Shown in pieces: positions 33,445-41,618 of a stretch of 64,000 nucleotides of DNA. The stretch comes from Gp6-AA40 sp035263125 (GTDB lineage Bacteria > Acidobacteriota > Vicinamibacteria > Vicinamibacterales > UBA2999): the NCBI GenBank assembly GCA_035263125.1, contig DATFRP010000100.1, forward strand, positions 30,191-94,190, in the 5' to 3' direction. The position numbers and the translations under genes were made by a program. Numbering within the stretch: position 1 is the stretch's first letter; each line of letters begins with the position of its first letter. Under the pieces are notes generated by a model that was given only the letters and a program-made list of their open reading frames with translations, was not told the DNA's origin and did no database searches.

Positions 33445-34624
33445 CAGACATCACGCGCTCGACCGCGCCATCCTCAATGCTCTCGGTTCGATCAGGCAGC
33501 GGAATCCACCGTCGATCGCGTGGGCCCGCGTACTCAGACTGCGGACGGATGATGCGGTTCGCGCGGCGCTGCTCGAATGCGTGCGCAATCCATCCACTGA
33601 CCCTGCTGATCGCAAACGTCGGCGTGAACAGTGCGGTGTCGAATCCGAGGCCGTGGAGCAGAAGCGCGGTGTAGAACTCGACGTTGGTCTGCAACCGTCG
33701 TCCGGGTTTGTACTCGTCGAGTAACCGGATCGCGGTCGCCTCGACCGCACGCGCCAGGCGGTAGAGCGACATGTCGCCGGCGCGCGTGAACATCCGCTCT
33801 GCCGCTGCAGCCAGCACGTCGGCCCGCGGATCGCGAACCTTGTAGACGCGGTGGCCGAATCCCATCAGCTTCTCGCCAGCCTCGATCTTCCGGCGCAGCA
33901 AGGCTTCGGCACGTGAGGCGTCTCCGATCTCCAGCACCATGTCGAGCGCCGGCCCCGGCGCGCCGCCGTGCAGAGGACCTTTGAGCGCGCCGATCGCGCC
34001 AACGACGGCCGACACGAGATCCGATCCTGTTGATGTGATGATCCGCGCCGTGAACGTCGACGCGTTGAGTCCGTGGTCGACGACGGTGTTGAGATAGGTT
34101 TCGAGCCCGCGCACCGGCTCGGGGTTGGGCGTCTGTCCCGTTAACATGTAGAGAAAGTTTGCGGCGTGACCGAGATCCGCACGCGGCGCGATCGGTTCGT
34201 TCTCTGCGCGCAGTCTCCAGAACGCCGCGACGATCGTCGGAAACTGCGCCACGATTCGCAGCGCCGGCTGATCGAATCCGGCTCCGCCGGCTTCTTCCAA
34301 CGATATCGTTCCCGCCGCAATCCGCAGCGCGTCCATTGCATCGAGCCGGTGGCTTGCGCACTCGCGCAGCAGATCGATGGTGGCGCGAGGCAGCGCACGC
34401 GAGGCCGCCAGGACGGCGCGGAACGCCTGGAGCTGACGGGCAGATGGCAGTGCCCCATGCCAGAGCAGCCACGTCGTTTCCTCGAACGTTGCCCGTTCGG
34501 CCAGCTCGCCAACCGGAAAGCCCGCAATGATCAGTTCCCCGCGTTCACCGTCGACGTGACTGAGCTGCGTCGTGGCGGCGACGACGCCCTCGAGTCCCTT
34601 GGAGTCGAGTCCTGTGGATGCCAT
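33419..34624 (-). CDS. Citrate synthase/methylcitrate synthase family protein (CitA-like)
   Basis: 401 aa from the ATG at 34624. Family signatures: GELIIAGFPVGELAE near the N-terminus, LKGPLHGGAPG with the first active-site His (about 220), MGFGHRVYKVRDPRA with the second His (about 265), and TNVEFYTALLL at the third catalytic position, where most citrate synthases have NVDF. Here Asp is replaced by Glu, as I recall for some actinobacterial CitA-type enzymes. It condenses acetyl-CoA or propionyl-CoA with oxaloacetate if active. It is divergent from the HTH-fused paralogue, with 54 bases between starts, and a TTGACA -35-like hexamer (34659-34654) lies on this strand. Confidence 0.85.
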   Translation of the reverse strand: MASTGLDSKGLEGVVAATTQLSHVDGERGELIIAGFPVGELAERATFEETTWLLWHGALPSARQLQAFRAVLAASRALPRATIDLLRECASHRLDAMDALRIAAGTISLEEAGGAGFDQPALRIVAQFPTIVAAFWRLRAENEPIAPRADLGHAANFLYMLTGQTPNPEPVRGLETYLNTVVDHGLNASTFTARIITSTGSDLVSAVVGAIGALKGPLHGGAPGPALDMVLEIGDASRAEALLRRKIEAGEKLMGFGHRVYKVRDPRADVLAAAAERMFTRAGDMSLYRLARAVEATAIRLLDEYKPGRRLQTNVEFYTALLLHGLGFDTALFTPTFAISRVSGWIAHAFEQRRANRIIRPQSEYAGPRDRRWIPLPDRTESIEDGAVERVMSAMGSPEAR

Positions 34625-34653
34625 ATACCAACCGTAGCCATCATGTATCATCG

Positions 34654-34677
34654 TGTCAACGTTGATTGGTAAATCAA
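34654..34677. promoter_or_regulatory. Palindromic control region between divergent citrate synthase genes
   Basis: The 54-bp gap holds TTGATT-GGTA-AATCAA (34662-34677), a perfect inverted repeat ending one base before the ATG at 34679, and an overlapping TCAACGTTGA palindrome (34656-34665) that contains the -35-like TTGACA of the minus-strand gene. This is a likely operator; the HTH domain of the plus-strand citrate synthase homologue is the natural candidate to bind it. Confidence 0.5.
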
Positions 34678-34678
34678 T

Positions 34679-35890
34679 ATGACAGCCGGACGATCCTGGA
34701 TGCGGGCCAAAGAGGCGTCCGAGCGTCTCGGCGTGAGCATTCCGACGCTCTACGCCTACGTCAGTCGCGGGTTCGTCCGATCGCAGGCGACATCTGGCTC
34801 CTCGCGCGAGCGGCACTATTCACGGGAAGATGTCGAGCTTTTGCGCCGACGGACCGAAGAGCGGCGCAATCCCGACAAGGCGGCCGCCCGCGCGCTGGAC
34901 TGGGGCATGCCGGTTCTCGAGTCGGCGATCACGTTGATCGACGGCGCGTCGCTCTATTACCGCGGACACGACGCGGTGATGCTGTCGCGCTCGCGCTCGA
35001 TCGTCGAGGTCGCATCTCTGATCTGGACCGGGGCGTTCGATCTGTGGCGTCCGGATGTGGTGCCGAGCGAAGCGCACACCCTCGAGCCATCGGATGACGA
35101 TCTCCCGTTCGTCGTGCGCGTGCAGTCGGCGCTGGCCGTTGAATCTGTCCGGGATCCGGCCGCTCACGATCGACGACCGGCCGGCGTCGCGCACTCGGGC
35201 TGGCGCATCCTCGGGTTGCTCGCGCGCGCTGCCGCGAAGACGCGCGTCGGCGCGCCTGCGATCGACGAATGGCTCGCGCGAAGCTGGCGTGTCGGCGCCC
35301 AGGGCGTCGACCTGCTTCGCAGCGCGATCATCCTGTGCGCCGATCACGAGCTCAATGTCTCCGCGTTCGCCGCTCGGTGTGTAGCCTCTGCGGGGTCGAA
35401 TCCCTATGCCGTTGTCATCGGCGGCTTGTCTGCGCTCGAAGGCACCAGACATGGTGGCGCGAGTGCGCGTGCGGAATCGATGCTCGAATCGATTCGCCCC
35501 GTACGCCCCGTGAAGAATGCGATCGCGGCACGCATGCGGCGGGGCGAGGCGATCGACGGATTCGGTCACCCGTTGTATCCCACCGGAGATCCCCGGGCGG
35601 TCGCCCTCATCGGCATGCTGCGCGAGCGCTACCCGAAGTCGCCCGAGCTCGCGTTTCTGCAGGAGTTCGCTGACGCGGCGTCTGCCGCCGTGCGCGCAAA
35701 ACCCAATCTCGATTTCGCGCTCGCCGGTGTCTCGCGCGTCCTGCGCCTCCCACCTGGCTCCCCGTTCGCGCTCTTCGCCATCGGCCGAACGATCGGCTGG
35801 ATCGGCCACGCCATCGAGCAATACGCTACCGGCCGACTCATTCGCCCCCGAGCGAAGTACGTCGGTATTGCCCCGATCCGACAGCCCTGA
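34679..35890 (+). CDS. Citrate synthase homologue fused to N-terminal MerR-like/HTH_17 DNA-binding domain
   Basis: 403 aa. Residues about 8-58 form a winged helix (MRAKEASERLGVSIPTLYAYVSRGFVRSQ...RHYSREDVELLRRRTEE), as in MerR or excisionase-type proteins. From about residue 75 it is a citrate synthase: EVASLIWTGAFDLW, LSALEGTRHGGASARAE (first His), IDGFGHPLYPTGDPRA (second His), PNLDFALAGVSRVL with the catalytic Asp kept, and GWIGHAIEQYATGRLIRPRAKYVG. All three catalytic residues are present, so it may be active, may sense a CoA or oxo-acid ligand, or both. It sits divergent to the second citrate synthase. There is almost no room for a ribosome site before the ATG; a leaderless mRNA or start at 34700 is possible. 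Confidence 0.85.
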   Translation: MTAGRSWMRAKEASERLGVSIPTLYAYVSRGFVRSQATSGSSRERHYSREDVELLRRRTEERRNPDKAAARALDWGMPVLESAITLIDGASLYYRGHDAVMLSRSRSIVEVASLIWTGAFDLWRPDVVPSEAHTLEPSDDDLPFVVRVQSALAVESVRDPAAHDRRPAGVAHSGWRILGLLARAAAKTRVGAPAIDEWLARSWRVGAQGVDLLRSAIILCADHELNVSAFAARCVASAGSNPYAVVIGGLSALEGTRHGGASARAESMLESIRPVRPVKNAIAARMRRGEAIDGFGHPLYPTGDPRAVALIGMLRERYPKSPELAFLQEFADAASAAVRAKPNLDFALAGVSRVLRLPPGSPFALFAIGRTIGWIGHAIEQYATGRLIRPRAKYVGIAPIRQP

Positions 35891-35961
35891 TAGCTATCGC
35901 CTAATACGTCCCTCTTCTTCTTGCCCCTTCTTCCCAGTCCAGTATCCCCACGCTACACGCG

Positions 35962-36630
35962 TCATGCGGGCTGCTTGAGGTATCGCGCGAACCATCCGGC
36001 CGCCAGTCGCTCGACTTCCTCAAGCGCGCCCGGTTCCTCGAACAGATGCGAGGCGCCCGGTACGACAGATAGCTCCACGGGGGCGGATGTCATCATGGCT
36101 TTCGCCTGCTCGTTGAGTTCGATGACCGGTTCGTCGTAGCCACCGACGATCAACAGCGTCGGCGCTGCGACGCGCGCCAGCGCCTTGCCGGCGAGATCGG
36201 GTCTGCCGCCGCGCGACACTACGGCACGGATCTCCGACGGGCGTTCAGCAGCAGCAATGAGCGCCGCTGCAGCTCCTGTGCTCGCCCCGAAACAGCCTGG
36301 TACGAGCCGCAGCAGCTCGTCGCGGCGCCGCAGCCAGTCGATCGCGGCGATGACACGCCCGCCCAATCGTTCGACATCGAAGCGGAACTCCCTCGTGTGT
36401 ATGTCGAACGCTTCTTCCTGCTTCGTCAGCAGATCGAGCAGCAGCGTCCCGAAGCCGAGACGTTGCAGCGCCTGTGCGGTCGCACGATTGCGCGAGCTGA
36501 AGCGGCTGCTGCCGCTGCCATGCGCAAACACGACGATGCCGGTCGCGCGGTCGGGGATATTCAGATCGGCTTCGATCTGATGAGAGTGATCGATGGAAAT
36601 GACGACCGATTCGCCGACAATCCCGGCCAT
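35962..36630 (-). CDS. Dienelactone hydrolase-like alpha/beta hydrolase
   Basis: 222 aa from the ATG at 36630; a TTG at 36666 is possible. Core: GIVVFAHGSGSSRFSSRNRATAQALQRLGFGTLLLDLLT (oxyanion region and strand), nucleophile elbow GCFGASTGAAAAL (Ser about 120), acid GGYDEPVIELN and His ASHLFEEPGALEEV near the C-terminus, so the triad is complete. Members often lie beside or are fused to phosphoribosyltransferases; here no such partner is present. Cytoplasmic, substrate unknown. Confidence 0.85.
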   Translation of the reverse strand: MAGIVGESVVISIDHSHQIEADLNIPDRATGIVVFAHGSGSSRFSSRNRATAQALQRLGFGTLLLDLLTKQEEAFDIHTREFRFDVERLGGRVIAAIDWLRRRDELLRLVPGCFGASTGAAAALIAAAERPSEIRAVVSRGGRPDLAGKALARVAAPTLLIVGGYDEPVIELNEQAKAMMTSAPVELSVVPGASHLFEEPGALEEVERLAAGWFARYLKQPA

Positions 36631-36717
36631 GAAGACCCCGCTGACAGTCACGGCTGGTCGCTGCAACTCGGTGGCCAGATCAGCGAATCGGTTGACCTGC
36701 AGATCCTCGGCCTTGAA

Positions 36718-37359
36718 CTACGGAACCCCCTGTCCCAACAACCCAGCCGCCATGACGATGCGCAGCCGTGCGAGATCAGGTGGCGTGAGCGTGAAGTCGG
36801 TGCGCTCGGGCATCGCGAGCGTGGCGGCTCGATAGGTAGCACGCATCAGGCCGGTCGCCGTGTGATGAGGCGAGCGCAGCACGTAGTGGCCGACCTCGTG
36901 CGCGAGGGCACGGCCGAGTGCACGCGCGATGATCTGTTCGCGCAGCGTGACCGGCCACCGGTGGGCGTCGATGCCCAAGGCGCTCGTGGTTGTCGCCAGG
37001 CGGACCACGGCTGAATAGTCGATGGCGATCGTAGAGTCAGGTGTGCCGTCGGCTGCGAACTGAATCGATCCCAGCGCACCACGCCTGCTCGATCGCACAC
37101 GTGCGCCGTCCATGACGACGCTGATGTGGGGTGAGTCGGGGTCGCGCTCAGCGAGCGTGTCGTTGAGGATGGCGATGCCGTACGGTTCCCAGACGTGCGC
37201 TGCTTCCTCCACCGCATCCACGCGAATACTGTCGATCAATCCGGACGAGAGCGGATTGAAGGCCAGCCGTACGCGGACGAGAGACCGTGTGGGCGTCTCC
37301 GCCGCAGACAGCACGACCGTACACAAACACACAACGACCAGGCTGACGCGATTGACCAC
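36718..37359 (-). CDS. Secreted zincin-like protein with HExxH motif
   Basis: 213 aa with a signal peptide (about 1-19, VSLVVVCLCTVVLSAAE). A zinc protease motif is visible, LAHEVGHYVLRSPHHTATGLMRATY (about 155-180): HExxH is complete, but the expected GxxH spacing is not; the next His come at the twelfth and thirteenth positions. The LMR segment may be a Met-turn. Similar proteins with HELGHYLL...SxxH...GLMR are common in Acidobacteriota. Substrate unknown. It is followed by a hydrolase on the same strand, 87 bases away. Confidence 0.72.
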   Translation of the reverse strand: MVNRVSLVVVCLCTVVLSAAETPTRSLVRVRLAFNPLSSGLIDSIRVDAVEEAAHVWEPYGIAILNDTLAERDPDSPHISVVMDGARVRSSRRGALGSIQFAADGTPDSTIAIDYSAVVRLATTTSALGIDAHRWPVTLREQIIARALGRALAHEVGHYVLRSPHHTATGLMRATYRAATLAMPERTDFTLTPPDLARLRIVMAAGLLGQGVP

Positions 37360-37411
37360 GGAAGGTCGATATCTTCGTCAGGCTGATGAGTCTCGTCAAG
37401 GACCAGCTTGA

Positions 37412-37601
37412 GGGTGGATGGGGCGGGTGGGGTGGATGGGGCTGGTCGGGTGGATAGGGCTGGTCAGGTGGATGGGGGCTGGTGAGGAGGGTGAGGGGAT
37501 GGGGCGGGTGAGGTGGACGGGGTTGTCCCCATCAACCCGATCCACCCTATCTACCCCATCCACCCCACCAGCCCCATCAACCCAACCGGCCCCATCCACC
37601 C
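37412..37601. repeat. 15-bp-period inverted minisatellite array, copy 3
   Basis: G-rich units (GTGGATGGGGCTGGT and variants) run to about 37520, and C-rich units (CCCCATCCACCCCAC) run from there to 37601, forming one long imperfect hairpin centred near 37523. It lies immediately 3' of the minus-strand TonB receptor, whose stop is at 37607, so on the coding strand the order is again G-rich arm then C-rich arm. The unit and period match the arrays at 5881 and 9367. Confidence 0.85.
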
Positions 37602-37606
37602 GCTTT

Positions 37607-40567
37607 CTAGAACGTCAGCCTCGCTCCGACTCGCATCTCGCGTGGCGCCTGGAACTGCGGCGGCTTGCCGGACAGTACCTGTGTCACAGGCGATCCGAAA
37701 TCAGGATTTGGTGAGGGGCCGGTCAGCTGTGTCCACTGGTCGTACATCAACGTCGTCCTCTGGTCGAAGAGGTTGAAGACGTCGCCGAGCAGCGTGAGAT
37801 GCATCGCGCCGCCGAGCGGCACGCGATACGACGCCTGCAGATCGACGCGGCTGACCCAGGGCGTGCGTGTCCTGAAGCCGTCGACCGTCTCGATGCCGGC
37901 ACCGCGCGCGGTGTCGGGAATCTCGCCGCCGTTCGTGTAGTTCGGATTCGCCGCGAGGGCCGTCAGCGGTGCACCCGAGTAGATGGTGTATCCCGCGCCG
38001 ATATTCAGCCCGATCGGGAACAGATAGTTGCCGAAGGCCTTGATCTGGTGCGGCCGATCGAGCGGAAGGATGCCGTTCGGATCCCCCAGGAATCTGATGT
38101 CACCCTGATAGCCGAACTGCGGCACGCCGATGGCGGTGTAGCTCGGGTCATTGGTGGGGAAGTCGTACAGCGAGGTGATGCCCGGGTCGGACTGCCCGTT
38201 GTCGTCGCGGTAGAAGCCCTCGAAGTTGCCGCGCAGACGCGACCACCGGTAGGAGGCGACCGCCGACCAGTTGTTGGTCATGCGCCGGTTCAGCGTGAAG
38301 TCGACCGCCTGATACCGGTGTTCGGGGTCCTGGAACGACGCGCCGAGGAACGCCGCGCTTGCGAGGACGGGTGTGCTGGCGCTCGGGTTCGTGAGGATGT
38401 ACTCGACGCTCGAAAGGCCTGGCACGCCCAGGTCGTACGCCACCATCGGTGCGTTCGCCACGTCTTCGAGCACACGCCCGATGTTCCTGTAGGTGTAGTG
38501 CACGCCGACGCTGGTCTGCGGCAGGATCTCGCGATCGACCCCGACCACTGTCTCGTTCACATACGAGAGCTTCGCGTTGGGATCGATGACGTCCGGACTC
38601 GCGCCCGCCAGCACGAAGTGGTTGGTGATCGTCTGGCCGCTCTTCGGATCGATCGTCGCGATGCCGTTGGGGATCGGCTGGGTCAGGCCGGCATCGAAGA
38701 AGTCGGCACGGCTGGTGCTGTCGTCGGCTGATAGCGCGCGCGCAGCGAGATCGTTTGGCATCCGCGCGTAGTACCGGCCGTAGTTCGCGAAGACCTTGGT
38801 CCGGCCGTCACCCGCGACATCGTAAGTGGCGCCAATGCGCGGTGCCCAGTTGTTCTTCAGCGTGAAGTCCTTCACGATGTCGCCGCTCAATGTTTCCTGC
38901 TCGTACCGAATCCCGGGATTGACGGTCAGCCGGTTGCCGACGCGCCAGGTGTCCTGAACGAAGAAGTTGGTGTAGCGCTGGGTGGTATCGTGGCCGGTGT
39001 TGAAGTTGGCCCGCGTCACCCGATAGATCTGCCCGAAGTTCACGTCGGGCAGCACCGTGATCTGTGCGCCGGTGGCTGTTGTCCGCCCGTCAGGCGCAAC
39101 GAACGTCGGGCCCGTCCGATTGTTGAGCGTGCTGTAGTCGACGTCGTCGTACTCCACCCCGTATCGAAGCTGGTGGTTGCCCATGACATTCGTCGCTTTG
39201 GCTGCGTACTGATAGTTGAGACTTCGGTTCTGCGCTTCGAAGAAACCGAGGCCGCCGCTGACCTGCGTGGGGGTCACGGTCTGGTCGGTCACTCGCCACG
39301 TGTTCACTGACGGGGTCTCCTCGAGCGTGTTGAGCGCGCGAGCGAAGCTGCCTTCGATGAGGAAGTTGTTCCGGAGCACTCCGTTGTAGCGGACCGTCTG
39401 GTTGTGACCGCCGTAATCGAGCTTGCTGAACGACGAGGTGTCTGGAACGAGGAGCGCGGCGGCGCGTTGCGGGCCGTTGTCGCCGGTCGAGGGATCGCCG
39501 AAGAACGACACGTCGACGCGATGTGCGCTTGTGGCCTGCCACGTGGCTTTGGCCGAGTACGTCATCGTGTTGCGCACGCGATCGATGTCGCCCAGGCTCT
39601 CGAGCGGAAATCCTTCAGGCGCGTGCAGGAGGGTCACGTTCTGCGCGGGGTTGATGGCGCCAAATGCGAACAGCCGATTCCTGACGATCGGGAATCCGCC
39701 TTCGACGCCGGCATCGTAGTAGCGTGACCCGGTGGTCTGCACGCTGCCGTTGATGCTCTGAAACTGCTTCCACGCGCTCTCGAGCCCTTCCGGGCGGGCG
39801 TAGCCGAAGATCGATCCGTTGATGTTGTTCGTGCCGCTCTTGGTGATCACGTTGACCACGCCGCCGGTGGCGTTGCCGAATTCCGCTTCATAGCCGCCGG
39901 TCTTCACCTGCACTTCCTGGATGAAGTCGAATGGCGTGGCGTTGCCGAGCGATCCGAAGACGATCGAGTAGGAGCCGATCGCGCCGTAGCCCTGGTTGGT
40001 CACGTTGACGCCATCGATCACGTAGAGGTTGTCGAGCCCGCTTCCGCCTGAGATCGAGGGATTGTTCACGCCCGCCGAGTTCGAGCTGGTCACTCCAGGC
40101 GCCAGATACGTCGTCTGGCTGACGTTGCGGCCGACCGGAATGTTCTGGAGTTGTTCGCTGGAGATGATCGCGCCCGTTGTCGTGCTGCGCGTGTTGATGG
40201 TGTCGGGTGTGCCGACCACCTCGACCGTCTCCGTCAACCCGCCGACAGTGAGTGTAGCGGGGATATCCACTGTCTGACCGAGCGCAATCACCACGCCTTT
40301 GCGCTCAACCGGCTTGAAGCCCTGGAGTTCGATCTTGACGGCGTAGGTACCAGGGGTGAGATATGGAACCGTGAAGTTGCCCGCTCCGTCGGACACGGCC
40401 GATTTCTCTCCTTGGGGGCCGGTCACCGTGACGGTCGCGCCCGGGATTGCAAGTCCCTGAGCGTCTACGACCTTTCCGGAGATGGTGCCGGTGGTTTCTT
40501 GTGCACGCGACAGGTGAGAACCGCCCAACACCATCGCGATGATGAGGAGAACAGTGCGCATACCCAT
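37607..40567 (-). CDS. TonB-dependent receptor with carboxypeptidase-regulatory-like domain (distinct subfamily)
   Basis: 986 aa with GAGG before the ATG. Signal peptide about 1-22 (TVLLIIAMVLGGSHLSRA). CarboxypepD_reg-like domain 25-110 (TISGKVVDAQGLAIPGATVTVTG), plug (ISSEQLQNIPVGRNVSQTTYLAPGV, VIDGVNVTNQGYG, TGGYEAEFGNATGGVVNVITKSGTN), then a barrel with the C-terminal MRVGARLTF. It differs from the three receptors at the window start (no loop Cys pairs of that type), so it is a separate lineage with probably another ligand. A minisatellite array follows its stop. Confidence 0.94.
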   Translation of the reverse strand: MGMRTVLLIIAMVLGGSHLSRAQETTGTISGKVVDAQGLAIPGATVTVTGPQGEKSAVSDGAGNFTVPYLTPGTYAVKIELQGFKPVERKGVVIALGQTVDIPATLTVGGLTETVEVVGTPDTINTRSTTTGAIISSEQLQNIPVGRNVSQTTYLAPGVTSSNSAGVNNPSISGGSGLDNLYVIDGVNVTNQGYGAIGSYSIVFGSLGNATPFDFIQEVQVKTGGYEAEFGNATGGVVNVITKSGTNNINGSIFGYARPEGLESAWKQFQSINGSVQTTGSRYYDAGVEGGFPIVRNRLFAFGAINPAQNVTLLHAPEGFPLESLGDIDRVRNTMTYSAKATWQATSAHRVDVSFFGDPSTGDNGPQRAAALLVPDTSSFSKLDYGGHNQTVRYNGVLRNNFLIEGSFARALNTLEETPSVNTWRVTDQTVTPTQVSGGLGFFEAQNRSLNYQYAAKATNVMGNHQLRYGVEYDDVDYSTLNNRTGPTFVAPDGRTTATGAQITVLPDVNFGQIYRVTRANFNTGHDTTQRYTNFFVQDTWRVGNRLTVNPGIRYEQETLSGDIVKDFTLKNNWAPRIGATYDVAGDGRTKVFANYGRYYARMPNDLAARALSADDSTSRADFFDAGLTQPIPNGIATIDPKSGQTITNHFVLAGASPDVIDPNAKLSYVNETVVGVDREILPQTSVGVHYTYRNIGRVLEDVANAPMVAYDLGVPGLSSVEYILTNPSASTPVLASAAFLGASFQDPEHRYQAVDFTLNRRMTNNWSAVASYRWSRLRGNFEGFYRDDNGQSDPGITSLYDFPTNDPSYTAIGVPQFGYQGDIRFLGDPNGILPLDRPHQIKAFGNYLFPIGLNIGAGYTIYSGAPLTALAANPNYTNGGEIPDTARGAGIETVDGFRTRTPWVSRVDLQASYRVPLGGAMHLTLLGDVFNLFDQRTTLMYDQWTQLTGPSPNPDFGSPVTQVLSGKPPQFQAPREMRVGARLTF

Positions 40568-40848
40568 ACGTTGAACCTCGAGAGTTGCTGGGGACTAAGA
40601 GTGGGATTAGTGCAAACCAGCGGACGTGATCAATTGGGGCGGATGCCGATAAACCCGGCCCTATATGCGTTGATCCCTTCCGTAGCACCGGTCGAAACCG
40701 CCACACCCATTCGCAGAGTCGCCACGGTATGCTGCGGCCGCGTGGCGTAGGCCCGGTTCTCCGGGACGGGCTCTCGGACGGCTGGCAGAGTTCTCGCAGC
40801 GTGACCCGACGTGGGCAGTGGGCTGGTGCGACGGAAAGAGAGGATCAC

Positions 40849-41598
40849 GTGCTCAGGAGACTCCGCGATTACGAGAACTTCGAGGTGTGGTCCCTCGAAG
40901 GACGCGAGCTCGGCCGTGTCGAAGACTTCTACTTCGACGAAGACAAGTGGACAGTCCGCTACATCGTCGTGACGACCGGGACGTGGCTCACCGGGCGATC
41001 GGTGCTGGCCTCGCCATTGTCAGTCGATCGTCTGCGGTGGAACGATGGCCGCGTCGACGTCCGCTTGACCGAGGCGCAGATCAAGGCAGCGCCGAGCGCA
41101 GACCTTGCGCAGCCCGTCTCGCAACAGTGGGAGGCGGAGTACAGCATGTACTACGGCATTCCCAATTACTGGACCGGCCCCGGCATTTGGGGCATGGGCA
41201 TGACACCGACCGAAGCGCTCTCTGCGGTCGAAGGCACACCTCCATCGACGCCGGTGCCGCGTGACACGCGGCATCTGCGAAGCATCAAAGAGGTAGCCGG
41301 TTATCACATTCACGCGCGGGACGGCGAGATCGGTCACGTCGACGATTTCCTCACCGATGATCGCTCGTGGACGATCCGCTATCTGATGATCGACACCAGC
41401 AACTGGATCGGCGGCCGCACCGTGCTCATTCCACCTGAATGGGCGCATCGGATCGACTGGGCCGACAAGCAGGTATATGTCGACGTCACGCGCGAAGCGG
41501 TGAAAGAGAGTCCCGAGTATGACCCGGCTGCCGACATCGACGGCAAGTACGAACAACGCCTCGCAGATGCGTATCGTCGTCCGGTGAAACCGCTGTGA
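40849..41598 (+). CDS. PRC-barrel domain protein, two PRC modules
   Basis: 249 aa from a GTG at 40849 with AGAGAGG upstream. Two copies of the PRC-barrel fold are visible: YENFEVWSLEGRELGRVEDFYFDEDKWTVRYIVVTTGTWLTGR (about 6-52) and VAGYHIHARDGEIGHVDDFLTDDRSWTIRYLMIDTSNWIGGRTVLIPPEWAHRID (about 147-205). A linker with YSMYYGIPNYWTGPGIWG separates them. Such proteins occur in photosynthetic reaction centres, RimM and many stress or envelope proteins; in soil bacteria this double form is common and of unknown function. The GH15 gene follows 20 bases later. Confidence 0.85.
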   Translation: MLRRLRDYENFEVWSLEGRELGRVEDFYFDEDKWTVRYIVVTTGTWLTGRSVLASPLSVDRLRWNDGRVDVRLTEAQIKAAPSADLAQPVSQQWEAEYSMYYGIPNYWTGPGIWGMGMTPTEALSAVEGTPPSTPVPRDTRHLRSIKEVAGYHIHARDGEIGHVDDFLTDDRSWTIRYLMIDTSNWIGGRTVLIPPEWAHRIDWADKQVYVDVTREAVKESPEYDPAADIDGKYEQRLADAYRRPVKPL

Positions 41599-41618
41599 CT
41601 GCGTAAGCCTGGTGGGCC

